Shown one piece after another: positions 21,898 to 44,929 of a stretch of 64,000 nucleotides of DNA. Every line of letters starts with the position of its first letter. Position 1 is the first letter of the stretch. The notes beneath the pieces were generated by a model, which searched no databases, was not told the origin of the DNA, and saw only the letters and a program-made list of their open reading frames with translations. The translations under genes were made by a program, and so were the position numbers. Location: NCBI GenBank assembly GCA_949128115.1, contig OX421967.1, positions 10,220,070-10,284,069 of the forward strand, given 5' to 3'. The stretch comes from Anaspis maculata. Its lineage: Eukaryota; Arthropoda; Insecta; Coleoptera; Scraptiidae.

Positions 21898-32214
<10,317 letters not shown>

Positions 32215-32571
32215 CTGAAAAATGGAAAACATTATGAATTAGTAATTAGTTGTAGGTAACATTACCTACAAAATAGTTGTGAATCGGAGCTACTTACAAA
32301 CTTACATATAAGTAGTGAAAAATCTCCCATACCTATAGGCACAAAAAGATCGCAGAATTGATGGATGAAAACGTCATACGTATTTACTTTTAGGTTCATC
32401 TTAGGTAAAAATTATTAACAATTATCGTTGGTTTTGATGTGCAGTTAGAAGTGTAGCTCACGAGATAAGTACCTAGTACTTACAGGTCTTTTTTACATAT
32501 ACCTAGTAGGTACCTAATTCATAAATAAAAATGATTATCTGCATGAAGGATTAGGTACAAATAAGAACTCT

Positions 32572-33461
32572 AAAGATGGATTTATGCTCGCAAAAAATAA
32601 GAATAAAAATGAAATAACGATATGAATAAAAATGAGAAAATGTTGACATTGAGCTTTCAGATTCAAGTGTTTATGCTCCAAAATAAGAAATAACCATAAA
32701 ATAAGGAGCTCCAACTTCCTATTCACTGTTGCGTATTAAAGATGCGCGGATATGTGGCAACAGTGGCGGCGTAAAGGAGTCTTTAAGTGCAAAATGTTCC
32801 ATCAATTAGCAAAAAATACCTATCGCCGCCACTGCCCAAGAAATTCGAGAATAAAAATAACAAGTTGAGTATTTGCAAGTTCTGCTCGAAGCTCGAAGAT
32901 AAGCCGAACCGGTGACAAAGGCAGTCGAGTTTTGCCGATGACGATCAGCCATCAGCTGCCAGTTGAATAATCATGAATCAACAATCATAAGTGTATTCCG
33001 CATGTTTTAAGCTTGTCCCAAAAATTATTAATTTTGCATCATCAAGTAGATTTTAAGGACAAATGACATAACAGTGAATGTGTTGCGTTTATTGCATGGA
33101 CAATACCATCTGTCATTTCATGGGCGCAGCCATCTTGAATGCCGCCATTACAGAGCAGACGCATCGTCCCGGGAACCGCTTGCACGGCGACATCTTGCCA
33201 AAAAAAAAAAAAAAATTCAAATTGAATTCATGCCATATGATTGGGCATAGAAAAACATCATCAACCTTTGACAGGTGTGACCAATGGTCTGCTGATTCAT
33301 AATGGCGGTCCATTCTTGAAACTGTGGGAGAAAGTCCCTGGGAGTTTTATGCAATCCGCGATACATCGATGTAGCGAGAGTTGCCTAAAACCGTGTGAGA
33401 ATGGTTCTCGCCTACTACTACTACTATTTTTATCTCTACTATTCTTATTTTTATCCACCTA
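32572..33461. mobile_element. AGRTGGATTTAT-type TIR element, copy 1
   Basis: Starts AGATGGATTTATGCTCGC and ends ATTTTTATCCACCT. Its interior matches 43431-44468 over long blocks (CACTGTTGCGTATTRAAGATGCGC; CCGATGACGAT; TACATCGATGTAGC). It contains an A-run of 15 near 33200. It lies just upstream of the first recognised kinase exon. Confidence 0.65.
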
Positions 33462-33629
33462 AGTATTTCTTGAGGATTTGAAAAACTCTGCATGTACAGG
33501 TGATCCAGCGAGATTTCCCTCCATCTAAAATCTTTTCCCGTTGGAATAAAATGGCAGAGAACAGAATTTTGTCTAACAATTTCTCCTGTAGGATCCAAAT
33601 TTGGACAGCAACATTTTCTATATCTTGCA

Positions 33630-34690
33630 GTATACCTACAGAGTGTTTAAGAAAAAAAATCACTTTTTTTGGCACCCTGTATTTAAATATTGGAAATGAT
33701 TCGGTTTCTTTTTCCAACTCCGAACAGAATGATTTGATATTTGATCATGATTTTGATCATATACTTACAGGTGTTCATTTTCAAACTTCCCACCTCAGAT
33801 TTTTCAGCATCAATTTTTCTTTCAGGAAAACGCCGAAACAGGTCGATTTTCATTTCAAGTGGGACATCTAGGACAACATGATGTCAAATTTCCATCTTCA
33901 AACCCTTCGCCCCCACCCTACCCTACTTTAAAATTTCAAATAACACCTTAGAAGAACCTTCAAATTCTCATTCTGACAAGCATATTTTAAATTTGTTTAT
34001 ACCACTCCCGATCCTTGATCATCGCTTTTCTAGCAAAAACAGGTCGATATTTATTTTGAAAGGGACATCTGAAACACGGATTGTCACATTTCCATCTTCA
34101 ACTCCTCAGTCCCCACCCTACCCTACTTTAAAAGGAATAAGGAATTGATTTGAAATTTTTTAATATATATTTGGCAGAAAGAGAATTTCATCAACTCAAA
34201 TTTGATGTATCACAAGATAGGTAATGCTATTCGAAATTTTGAAGTAGGGTAGGGTGGAGGGGGGGAAAGGTTTAAGATGAAAATTCTGCAATACGTGTCC
34301 TAGAGGTCCCCCTTCAAATAAAATATGACGTGTTGTGGCATTTTTTGGAAAAAAATTTGTTGGCAAAAAATCTGAAGTAGAAAGTTTGAAAATGACACCC
34401 TGTATTATGATCATAATCACGTATCAAATAAAGGTGCGTTCAGTCAGCTTATTTAGCCGCAAGTTTTAATTTTTGTCGCAAGCGCAGCGACACTCATTGG
34501 CTCTTATGAACCAGCCTCCTCAGAATAGCCAATAATAAGCGATACAGCGCACACGGCTAAAATTTAAACTTGCGGCTGAATAAGCTGACTGAACGCACCT
34601 TTATATTATTCGGACTCAAAAGGAAAAGCCGCATCATTTTGAATATTCAAATACAGGGGTGTCAAAAAACGTGAAAGTTTTTTGAAACAC
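33630..34690. mobile_element. Diverged relative of the 24162 fold-back element
   Basis: The left arm (TTTAAATATTGGAAATGATTCGG, ACGCCGAAACAGGTCG) and the right arm (CCGCATCATTTTGAATATTCAAATACAGGGGTGTC) mirror the arms at 24162-24639. The centre is longer. An AGGTGCG element has inserted at 34432-34600. Confidence 0.7.
34432..34600. mobile_element. AGGTGCG MITE, copy 1
   Basis: 169 bp; TIR AGGTGCGTTCAGTCAGCTTATT with its complement at the right. Flanks are TAA on the left and TTA on the right, so the 3-bp duplication has changed here. Core: ATTGGCTCTTATGAACCAGCCTCCTCAG. Confidence 0.85.
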
Positions 34691-34697
34691 TAATATA

Positions 34698-35860
34698 CAG
34701 GGTGCCCCACGAAGTAACCGACATAGTTCAAGGGTTGATGTAATTTCTTGAGGCAAATCAGAATCTGCCCTCGAAATTTTTCTGCCGTCCCCCGTTTCTG
34801 ATATACAGGGTGATTGATGTGTTCAACCGAAAAGTTTGATTGGCCATATCCATATCTCAGGAATACATCAATGGAATCTATTGAAATTTTGCAGATATGT
34901 TCTAGAATCAAGAGCCTTTGTAGCGCCCTATTCACTTATGAAATAAATACAGGACCGTACCCAAAATTTTGTTTTTCGAGCTTCTGTTGAAAAAGTCATC
35001 CTGTATAGATTTTTTTTCTAAATCTGATGTCATATTCGGAGCCCACATAAAAAATGCTACAAAATGCGATTCTTAAATTGTTTGGCACTAATTTAGCTGA
35101 TCCGAAAAAAATAAATTACCAGAAATTTTTCTGGAATATTTTGAAAAATTTCAATTTAAATCAGTGAAACGCTATTCCACATGGTCGAACAAAGTCACTA
35201 TCTCGATTGTGGTGCTCTAATCAACCAAAGATAGTTTCAGGGGAATTTTCTGGAAACATGAACTTGGTACCCTCCTCCTCCTCATTTGGTATTCCTACTC
35301 AAATTCATGTTTTCAGAAAATCTCCTGAAATTATCCTCAGTTTGGTAGAACATCACAATTGAAATTGTGACTTTGTTTGACCACCTGAAATAGCGTTTGA
35401 GTGATTTGAATCAAATTTTCAAAAATATTCATGAAAAATCTCTGTTAATATATTTTTTTCGGATCAGCTGAGTTAGTGCCAAACAATTTAGGAATCGCAT
35501 TTTATGGCATTTTTTATGTAGTTTCCGAATATGGCATCAAATTTTGAGAATAAATCTATACAGGATGACTTTTTCAACAGAAACTCGAGAAACAAAATTT
35601 TGAGTACGGTCCTGTATTTATTCTATAAGTGAATGAGGCGCTACAAAGGCTCTTGGTTCTAGAACATACCCACAAAATTTCAATAGATTCTATTGATGAA
35701 TTCCTGAGATATGGCGAATCAAACTTTTCGGTTGAACACATAAATCACCCTGTATATCGGAAACGGGGGACGTCAGGAAAATTTCGAGGGCAGATTCTGA
35801 TTTGCCTCGAGAAAGTACATCTACCCTTGAACTATGTCGGTTACTTCGTGGGACACCCTG
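34698..35860. mobile_element. CAGGGTGCCCCACG fold-back element in TATA
   Basis: 1163 bp, almost one perfect palindrome with arms of about 570 bp and a centre near 35280. The ends CAGGGTGCCCCACGAAGTAA and TTACTTCGTGGGACACCCTG are flanked by TATA (34694-34697, 35861-35864). An internal CAGGGTGATT/AATCACCCTG pair lies about 100 bp in from each end. Confidence 0.88.
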
Positions 35861-36840
35861 TATAGAAATTTTATTGAAAAAATTACACCTTCTCAACATT
35901 TTGAGCTGCTAAATGACAAAGGATACTAAAACATTGGTAGCATTTGTAACAATAATAATCTAGAGAATATAATCATAACACAATATTATAAAGTGAGTAA
36001 AAGGTAATAACAATAATTATGTAAGTGTAAAAGTAGTGTGAGTGTATGTGTAATAGGTATAAAGTGTATACATGTTGAGTATAATATGTGAAAAGCTCAA
36101 GAATATAAATGGTTACGTAAATTGTGAATGGAGTCCTTCATAACTGACAATGCTATTGTTTTCAATAATTTCTGAAGATATACAGAGTGAGTGATACATG
36201 AGTGACATTTCATAGGCTAATGGGAGATAGAGGACTTTGAGGCGAGTCAGGATCTACACTAGAAATTTTGTTTTCTCCATCGGTTACGAAGATACAGGGT
36301 GTTTTGTGTGTTTCGTATGAAAGTTTGATAAGCGATATTTCTGAAACTGCTGGAGATATTTTGTTGAAATTTACCAGTAATATTCCTCTATTGGAACTTA
36401 TCCATAAGCCATACCGGGTAACTCACAATCCAGGGCCGGGCTAGAACAAATGTCCCCCTTTGTTATTTGATCAAAAAGTAAATTTTCTCACCGCTTTTCT
36501 AGAAAACTGTTATCGGATTCGAAAAGCCAAGGGAAAATGCTTTAAGAATCACTCTTCAATTCAGATGGCACACCTAAACCGTTTCAACAATAAAATTAAA
36601 AGTAAAATTTGTGGGTAAGTTTCCATTTACAACGGGACATAATCGACTCATTTTTTGATTGAATTCATTTAATTTCTTTTTTTTTGGCTTATTGTCTCTT
36701 TTGAATAGAAGAGCTTGGTTGAAAGAAAAATTCCAGAGCCGACAATTTTTTTAAATGACAAATTCGAGAGTGAAACACAAAATTAGACTCGATTTTGTCG
36801 TTAAAAAATCTTCGGCTATGGAAACACGTTCTTGGAAAAA
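35861..36840. other. Intergenic, old repeat debris
   Basis: No gene supported. A tract near 35930-36110 is rich in GTAATAG/GTGTAAG-type short repeats. TACAGGGTGTTTTGTG at 36293 is an isolated end of the CAGGGTG type. Confidence 0.35.
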
Positions 36841-38120
36841 TATTGCTTTTTTCCTGATCATTATTAACCAAATATTGTTAATTTTATTATAACTATCGCC
36901 GATTACCGCTTTCCATCCTGGAATTCCTGGATTTAAATGGAAATGTGGGGTGGAATCGAGGGTGGAATAAGGATTTTTGAAATACACGTGTGAAAAGAAT
37001 TATTGCATCTTTTCCATTTAAATAGTTAGGTACCTGGTTCAGTATCAATTTTTCATGTGGAGACTTTTTTCTCAATATTTTGAGAGATGGTAGAGCATCA
37101 AAAAATAAGTAGGCACTTCCGGCCAAAAAAAAAAAGATGAAAAATTGAAAATTAAAAAAAAAATTGGAGAATAAAAAATATTTTTTTACAAATGTGACAA
37201 AAGTCGATGTGACCAGCTTGTAGGTATGCATCAACTCACATTGTGTACCAAATTTGGTCAAAATCCAGTGATTAAATTTGGAATTATAACGCAAAAACCA
37301 TTTTTAAAACTCAACTTTGAAAGCCTGAGCCTGTGTCTCCGTTATAGTGCGTTTCTGATATAAATTATTCCGAGAAAATCTATCTACTTATTTTTTTGAT
37401 GCTTCACCATCTTATAAAATATTGACAAAAAAGTGAAACACCCTGTATATGAATTATCAAAATTATTTCTTTCTACCCAAAGGGTGTAATAACAAACGAT
37501 ATTGACTAATTATTATTGTTATTATTAGGTAGGTACTTCCCGCTTTCCATCCTGGATTATGGTGGAAACAATAAGTGAGAAAAAAAAGAGATGTTTAAAA
37601 ATCACGTGTGAGGAAAAAATATTGATTTTTTTCTTGTTCATTATTATCAACTAAATAGTTTTTCCTGTTTATTGTCAACTAAACATTGTTGTTTTATTAT
37701 CATTACTGCTTTCCAATTTGAATTCAATTGAAAATGTGGGGTGGATAAAAAATTATTGGAAAATACATGCGCAAAGCAAAGTGCGTTGCACGACCACGAC
37801 TCATGGTACCTGGAGGCAAAATTTCTTATGGGTGTACAGAGCTTACAGAAGCCCATGTGAAAAAAAATGCATCTTTTTCATCAAAGTACCCGTTTCAATA
37901 ATAATTTTTTATGTACATGAATTCAATAGGTGACAAAAAAAGTTTGAAAATCATGTGTAAGGAAAAAATATTGAATTTTTCTTGTTTATTATCAACTAAG
38001 CACTTTTTCCTGTTCATTATCAGCTGAATGTTGTCCTATTATTATTATTATTATTATTATTACGGCTTTCCAATCTGATGAATTCAAGTGAAAATGTGGG
38101 GTGGACAAAAAATTAGTGGA
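36840..38120. repeat. Four diverged direct repeats
   Basis: A block containing (T/C)CATTATTA, then ATTA(C)(C/T)GCTTTCCA(T/A)(C/T), then GAAAATGTGGGGTGGA(T/A)AA recurs at about 36895, 37540, 37705 and 38062. CACGTGTGA(G)GAAAAAATATTG follows or precedes several of them. The spacing is irregular. No coding capacity. Confidence 0.6.
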
Positions 38121-39616
38121 AAACACACTATAGGATACAAAACATCTACAATACACAACATCTAGGATAAAAAATACTAGATAGTAAACACACACCTTTT
38201 TTTGTTGGAGGGATCCTCGGAGGGATCCATACTTTTGCTTTTGAGAAAAACAGGAAACACGATAAAGATGGACGATCGATTTCGGACTGGAGCACTTGCT
38301 TGTCGAGGAATGGGGTTGGCAATAACATTTGCATGAAGAAAAAATAGCAAGAAGTCCCTTTTATAGTGTTTTCGGGACTTTGGGCGCATGCGCAGCAAGA
38401 TAATATGTGCATGCTATCTTTGTCTGTATCTCTGAATCCCCCCCATACCTCCCTCTCTGTCTACCTGCCTTAACGAGTCGTTTTGAGGTGACAGAATGGC
38501 CCTTATTACCTGGAAATATCTTAACAAAAATAGACCAATTTTACGCCTCGTCGATGAACTGAGGGTCAAATTCAGAGACGCCACTCATCCTATACCCTCA
38601 CTCATTCTTCACTCAACTCGCCCTAAACAATGGGATTTTTACCTGAAATACTCTGTGCCTGAAACCATCATGTCGGTTGAAATTGAGTGAGAACCTAGTG
38701 TGAGTGTAGGCTTAGGAATGACTCTGGATTTGGACCTTAGACTCGAACTTTCTCTCTATCTCGTTTTTTTTTCTTTTGAAGAGAAATGAATACTTGATCT
38801 CATTTGAAATGTGTTGAAAATTAAATATTTTGTAAATTCTCTCTATCTCGTGAAGGAAGGGCGCTAGGAAAGCTCAAAACGCACTGTTGCAGGATTCTGT
38901 TTATCAGAAATGCATAGGCACCTACCCTACGACAAATATATACACGTCAAAGTTTGAAAAAATAAAAAATCCGAGAAAAAATCACATCAAATACTTTATC
39001 ACACTGAAAAATCTTTATTGCCGAAAGAGTTATGAAAAAACTGATTGATGGTGATATTAGGTATACCTACAGGCTACAGGGTGTAACTTATTTAATGCAG
39101 AATCATCACTAAAAAAAATTGATTTTTGAAGCAAAAGTTGCGAAATTTTTCATCAAACAAGTATGTATAGTAGTCAAGAAATCAAGGGAAATAGTAGTTT
39201 TCATCAGGTCTAGAGAGCGCATGCTCACGTTCCTTGCCGGTCGGCAAAAATTCGACCTTCGCTGCGTGCTTGCCAGACTCTTGCAGCTCTGTTATCATTC
39301 TCCCCACTCTATACCTCTGGGCTAGCCGACCCGAACTGTCAAATCTTGCGCATCCTCACCAAAACACAAAATTGTCATGAAAACTACTATTCCAAGTGAA
39401 GCATTTGTAACTTATGAAAGACGTAATTGATTGGCTGTCAAAATATAAGCGACTTATCCATCAACCATTGCTTGTCCAAATTCTGAGAAAAAGACAAAAG
39501 GATAAAATGGATGGGCATGAAATTCGACCTGAAAGGATGAAAGACACATTTATTGACCACAAATAAGGTAGTTAACCGGGGTATCGTTTTGTGTTGGTTG
39601 TATGCATAGTCGAGTG
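38121..39616. other. Intergenic sequence
   Basis: A 64-codon open frame with ATG at 38496 has no recognised domain or splice support and is not called as a gene. Otherwise AT-rich sequence, with TACAGGGTGT at 39073 as one more isolated element end. Confidence 0.35.
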
Positions 39617-40138
39617 CAGCGTTGCCATACGATGGAAAAATAAGTAACTAGCTATGAGAGTGAAAAATCACCAGTTGGAACAAAAAATCACTAGATTTTG
39701 AACGAGTGCAGGGACCAATGGCAGGGAGAGCGTGAGGTGCGCGGGGGGGGGGGATGCGTCGTGTTTTTTTAATTATATTTTTGGTTATCAGATCACGTAA
39801 AAAAGTACTTTTCAATATTACAAATCAGAAATGCCAGAAAACAAATGGTTTTGGTCCTCCAAGGACGTCTTGGTCCTCACCATCAGAACTCAGAATGCAC
39901 AACATCAAAGTCTGAAAGTCACTAAACGGAAACGGAAATAAGACAGGGATGAACATTAGTAAATTTTGCTGAAATGGCAAAAATTGAATTCGACATGGCT
40001 ATTCAGTATCTCGTAATTTTGTAGTTGGTTTGGAAAAATCACCAGAAAATAGGCTCTTTGCAAAAATAATCACTAGGTGATATTTGTGTACGTGAAATCA
40101 CCAGATCTGGTGACAAATCACCACCTATGGCAACACTG
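39617..40138. mobile_element. hAT-type element, CAGCGTTGCCA ends
   Basis: 522 bp between CAGCGTTGCCATA and TATGGCAACACTG with an exact 8-bp duplication GTCGAGTG (39609-39616, 40139-40146). CAGTGTTGCCA is a common hAT end. No transposase. It contains a G9-10 run near 39745. Confidence 0.92.
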
Positions 40139-40150
40139 GTCGAGTGTCCA

Positions 40151-40516
40151 GGGCCGCTGTTCTTGAATCTTGGAGGAACTCACACGGGTGAGATGCAACA
40201 CACTCGTATGACAAAATCACATGCCAGTCCGAAACACGTATTCTTGGAGTGTGGGAGAAATGGCCGATTCGGTTCCTTTCGCAGTTGTCTGTTTCCCGTA
40301 ACTTGTTCCGAACCCTCACCCGAAGCCGCCGCCCGCCATGCCAGTCATGACATTTCACGCCCGTATAATGGTGCAACCTGTGTGAGTTTTCTCGTCTACT
40401 CTAAAGTAGACGAGAACCATTCTCACATGGTTTTAGGCAACTCTCGCTACATCAATGTATCGCGGATTGCATAAAACTCCCAGGGACTTTTCTCACACGA
40501 TTCAAGAATAGCGGCT
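40151..40516. mobile_element. TIR element, GGGCCGCTGTTCTTGAATC ends
   Basis: The left end GGGCCGCTGTTCTTGAATC pairs with the right end GATTCAAGAATAGCGGCTC. The right part (CGAGAACCATTCTCACATGG...ACATCAATGTATCGCGGATTGCATAAAACTCCCAGGGAC) is shared in inverted form with 33330-33420 and, more weakly, with 43940-44030. Confidence 0.65.
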
Positions 40517-41236
40517 CAGGTTAGGAAATAAGAAATAGGCGATAATCAGCGGCCTGACATGCGCCATAGGTTCTTGAAAGTGTGGGAAGTAACTCATGCA
40601 CTTGCGCGAGCTAGCAAAATTCTTAAACTTGCAAATTTTCAGCCACCGATTTAACAAGCGAAAATAGATGACAAAAAACTGCCAATTTTCATGCTAAATT
40701 ATGCGAAATCATGTTGTCCATGTGCATTGTTAGCGAAAGTGTGAATTTCGCGCGTGGTTTTCCGCAAGAAAGAAAAAACCTTTATTGATGTTTAACTGGT
40801 TGCTTATACAGGGTGATTCAAAAATGGCGGATTTCTTTTCGGGCACGTTATAGTGGACGTTAACGAAGCATATGGGAAAAATCGATCTGCTCCGATTTGC
40901 AAGTGATCAACATAAAAACAAATCTGTCCAATCTGGCAGCATCGCAATTATATCTACCTGGCACCTTCAGATCAAAGAGGTACCTACATTACAATAGCGT
41001 ATAATTGTATTGTTACCCCGGACACTCCGTAGAACCTGCCAGGCATTACCAAACATACTTGCCAAATGTATTTTCACAGCACCTTCGAGTTGAAAGACGA
41101 ATTTTGAAATTCAAAAATACTACTAACGACATGTGATTCTTCCGAAGATTCTTCGCAAGTAACAATGCTTTTCTTCAAAATCATGTAAACCAAAGGAGTT
41201 AAAATCTCAACTCCAGCTCTTCATAACTCGAAGGAT
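40517..41236. other. Intergenic sequence
   Basis: No gene supported. TACAGGGTGATTCAAAAATGGCGG at 40807 is an isolated end of the CAGGGTG class; no partner end was identified. Confidence 0.35.
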
Positions 41237-41572
41237 AGAGGAGCTTGTGATGTGGTTAGAACCACTCCAGAGGTCGCGGGTTCGATCTCCGCCGGGGACG
41301 GATTTTCGGCCTCGAAAACAAGCTCCTTGGTTTAGTTGGAATGCTTGCTAAATGCAAGACGCGCCGTGTGTCGCATAGGCGCATAGCACGTAAAATACGA
41401 ACGATGGTGCCGACCCCATGCGATGTTGGTGGTCGCTAAAAATCCCTACCCTGTGTTGAAACACACAGGGGTTCGGCAAAATTTCCAGTATAGTGAAGGA
41501 AAGCATTCACCGGCGTCGGTGTTAGGCCTCGTTGCGGAAATAGGCTGACGTTTAATAAACGAATGAATAAAA
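41237..41572 (+). mobile_element. tRNA-derived SINE, copy 2
   Basis: GAGGAGCTTGTGATGTGG (box A degenerate), GGTCGCGGGTTCGATCTCCGCC (good box B), conserved body and (AATG)AATAAAA tail. A 12-bp target duplication AACTCGAAGGAT lies at 41225-41236 and 41573-41584, as expected from target-primed reverse transcription by a partner LINE. Confidence 0.9.
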
Positions 41573-41604
41573 AACTCGAAGGATGAATAAGCCAATCGGA
41601 TCTA

Positions 41605-41745
41605 GGGAAAAACGCCCGCAGCAAAACACTCCCAGAAAAACGTCCTCGGAATAAACACCCCCGGGAAAACACACTCCCGGAAAAACGCCCCCGGAACAAA
41701 GATCCCAGGGAAAAACGTCCCCAAAATAAACACTCCTGGGAAAAA
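41605..41745. repeat. Short minisatellite, CCCCGGAAAAAC units
   Basis: About seven units of 16-20 bp: AACGCCC(C)CGGAA(A/C)AA.AC and variants CACTCCCGG, GTCCCCAAAATAAAC. Imperfect tandem array. Confidence 0.75.
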
Positions 41746-41933
41746 AAGGAAAATTTTCATGTTGAAAAAGAAATTTTATGAAAAATTCTGCGATGGTATG
41801 AGCGAGGGTATGAGAACCCTTTGAGTATTGAAATTTGCTTCCCTTTATTGAAAGCAACAAAATTCAAAGGCATTTCGAACGAAATAACAAAATTTCTTTA
41901 CAAAAACATTGAAAATTCTTGAACGCTGCTATA

Positions 41934-42340
41934 CAGGTGTCCAGAAAATGGTGGAAAAGCTCTGCAGCACGTTATGCAGGACCCTTCAGAGAATCCCAAG
42001 AAAATGATTAAAAAAGTCTTCGACTTTCATTTTCGGAAAAATTTTGGGTCAAAATCTGGTCCTTCGAATATTAATTTTTTCAGTTTCTGACTCAACCTGT
42101 ATGTAAAAAAAAGCGATAAACGTCCAGTGGTAGATATTTTTCTCTCATAATTCTGCCGTCGATAGTAACTGAAATCTTTTGAAATGACAAAAGTAGAAGG
42201 GTTCAAAGAGCCGTCTCTTGACCCTTTCAATAACCCCGGAAATAAAAGTCAAATAATGTTTTTATTATTTTCTCGGTGTTCCCTGAAGGGTCCCTTACAA
42301 CGTACTGGAGAGCTTTTCCGCCATTTTCTGGACACCTTTG
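41934..42340. mobile_element. Fold-back element, CAGGTGTCCAGAAAATGG ends
   Basis: Arms of about 110 bp: CAGGTGTCCAGAAAATGGTGGAAAAGCTCT on the left and its complement ending TTTTCCGCCATTTTCTGGACACC on the right. TATA precedes the left end. A partial relative is at 223-566. Confidence 0.8.
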
Positions 42341-42428
42341 TAGAAACTAAACAACGCTAGATCAAAATCAGATAACTCGACGTGACCGACGACGTTACGA
42401 GATACCTATCCACTAGAATCATTGTTAC

Positions 42429-42559
42429 TGGGTAGTATCAATAAAAAATAAGCATAAGCATTTGCTTAGGTTTTTGAGGAGTTGCTAAGCAGACTTTCCC
42501 TAGCAACGCCTATGAAATCCAAGCAAATGCTTATGCTTATTTTTTATTATTACTACCCA
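42429..42559. mobile_element. Small palindromic MITE, TGGGTAGTA ends
   Basis: 131 bp; TGGGTAGTATCAATAAAAAATAAGCATAAGCATTTGCTT pairs with AAGCAAATGCTTATGCTTATTTTTTATTATTACTACCCA around a 45-bp loop. Confidence 0.8.
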
Positions 42560-42774
42560 ATGAGATACCTACTCGAAAGATTTTGAGTTCATTTTCTTTG
42601 GAAACGTTTTTCCTTTGGCGCTTTTCAAGCAAGGGAACGTTGTTCCCGGGGTTGTTTATTTCCGTGACTGGACAATTCGTCCCCTTGTTCGTCCCCTCAT
42701 CTCCTCTAGTGTGCTTTTTGAGCTCTAATGAGTCATATTATGTATGTTTTGCATAGCTTTTAGATGTCCAGTAA

Positions 42775-42942
42775 AGGTGCGTTCAGTCAGCTTATTTAGC
42801 CGCAAGTTTAATTTTAGTCGCAAGCGCATCAGCGACCCCCATTGGCTCTTATGAACCAGCCTCCTCAGAACAGCCAATAAGCGATGCAGCGCTTACGGCT
42901 AAAATTGAAACTTGCGGCTAAATAAGCTGACTGAACGCACCT
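42775..42942. mobile_element. AGGTGCG MITE, copy 2
   Basis: 168 bp with AGGTGCGTTCAGTCAGC ends and an exact TAA duplication (42772-42774, 42943-42945). A 3-bp TWA duplication is typical of PIF/Harbinger elements. Confidence 0.92.
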
Positions 42943-42949
42943 TAAGACC

Positions 42950-43200
42950 CCATTTGCAGTTTTGTGTTATCAAGAGCTCCACTGATGGGCCCCCCGATTT
43001 TCTCTTCAATGTAATTTAAGCCCTATTGAGCTCCTTTTGCATTTTGGGTGACTTCCATCCATAGTAGCAAGCAGCGTTGTGTCGTCATGTTATGTCCGGA
43101 GCCCTATCGGGATCCATTGCGTCTTCAAGTGTAGGGGAAGCCCTGTTGAGCCCCCATATGTTTTCATGGCCTTCGAAGTAGGTACCTACCAGTAAGCCTC
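42950..43200. repeat. GGGGCTC-type degenerate repeat
   Basis: AGCCCTATTGAGCTCC, GGAGCCCTATCGGGATCC and AAGCCCTGTTGAGCCCCC recur at about 60-bp spacing, the complement of the 21.2-21.9 kb block. Confidence 0.5.
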
Positions 43201-43430
43201 ATTTTGCTTTATTTTGTTATAAGTACAGACCTCCATTTAGTCCAGGAATAATAATTATCGAATAAATAGCGATACAGCCAGATTTTTGCATATAAGCACA
43301 GTTAAAACCATGTAGTTTAACATACCAGAGACCAAAAGCTTTTTTGCAATACAGTGATAAAGAGTTCAGGTCAGGTCAATATCCACGGATTTGAATGAGC
43401 TACTTCTCCGTTCGATATACTGACGTCTTA

Positions 43431-44468
43431 AGGTGGATTTATACTCGCAGAAAATAAGAATAAAAATAAAAATAACAATAAGAATAAAAATAAGGAAATG
43501 TTAAAAATGAGCTTTCAGATAGAAGCATTTATACACCAAAATAAAAAACAAATAACAATAAGAATAAGGAATTCGAACTATCCATTCACTGTTGCGTATT
43601 GAAGATGCGCAGATATGGCAACAGTGGCTGCGTAAAAGAGTCTTTGAGGGCGAAATGTTTCCTATATTCTGCACAAATCATCCTCAATGTTATTGAATTA
43701 TCAAGTTACGCGGTTAACTCATGTAGAATAATATTCTACAATGTGTTTTAAAGCCTTCCGTGGCTTGTGTTTCCTTCTGTTAATGACGAGATCCTAGCCC
43801 CTCCCAAAAAATACTTAGCGCCGCTACTGCTCAAGAAATTTCAGAATAAAAATAACAAGTTGAATACTTTCAACTTCTGCTCGAATATAAGCCGAACGAG
43901 TGACGAACGCAGTCACGCTTTGCCGATGACGATGGGGGCTGCTTTCATGCAATCCGCAGTACATCGATGTAGCAAGAGTTGCCTGAAACCGCCTGTCTTT
44001 GGGTAGGCGAGAAACTCCCACGGGTTATTTTGTAACGGCGGTCCAAACGTGGCGCCATCTACCAGTTATCCTCAAGTTCAAATCAGTGATAATTGTCTAT
44101 TACTGCAATAATTTAGATTGAGGAGTAGATACCTACACTACACATGATATTAATTTGAAATAATGCGATGTAAAAAATTCTTTTGGATACTTACCTATTC
44201 AAGTATTATTACAGATTACTGATATTGTATGACACCAAACAAAACAAGTAGAAAAACAACCGTAATAACAACAGCATGAAGCTAAAATTTTTGACGATTG
44301 TCATTCTAATGCTTCGAGCGACACCTAGAAGCAATGTTTCAAACTATTTCTTATTCTTATTTTTATTTGTGGAGTATAAATGGGCAGTTGCCGTTCTTAT
44401 TTTTGTTATTTTCATTCTTATCGTTATTTTTATTTTTATTCTTATTTTCTGCGAGTATAAATCAACCT
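43431..44468. mobile_element. AGGTGGATTTATAC TIR element, copy 2
   Basis: 1038 bp; AGGTGGATTTATACTCGCAGAAAATAAGAATAAAAAT pairs with ATTTTTATTCTTATTTTCTGCGAGTATAAATCAACCT. Exact TTA duplication (43428-43430, 44469-44471). No transposase found. The end bases AGGTG and the TWA target link it to the AGGTGCG family. Confidence 0.88.
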
Positions 44469-44929
44469 TTAGTTTGGCAAATAACCCACGAACACCCCAA
44501 AAAGAATACTTTACGTGTTTGTTGTGTTAATACATAAGATGTAATCACTTTTAGGTGTATAAGTTGTATATGAATATTATATTACAGTTCATGTATTCAA
44601 GTTGACTCTTGTCAAAATAACTTCAAAAAGAACAAAAAATATACCTTCGCAATGCAAAAAAACAAGTAAAATAGTGTACAACACTCGTGGCTGGTTACAC
44701 AAGATGCATTCGGACACCCAGCCTCTCACAGAACTCGGGCTGCGCCCTCGTTCTGCAAATTTCGGCTTCGTGTCTGAAAACCACTTATGTAACAGCCAAC
44801 TCGTGATGCGACATTTCGGATTTTGGAAATCAGAGACATTTGTGCGTGAGGAAGTTGTTGATGTCATTGTCATTTCATTGTTACGATGAAAATTGATCGG
44901 AGTTCGTTTTTCATCTCCCCACAGTCAAA

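Noticed and set aside
38496..38690. 64-codon frame with ATG and basic, amphipathic look
   Set aside because: No homology recognised, no splice partners, length within chance expectation.
44602..44889. Overlapping 94-95-codon frames on both strands
   Set aside because: Overlap on opposite strands with no recognised domain; most likely chance frames in a GC-richer patch.
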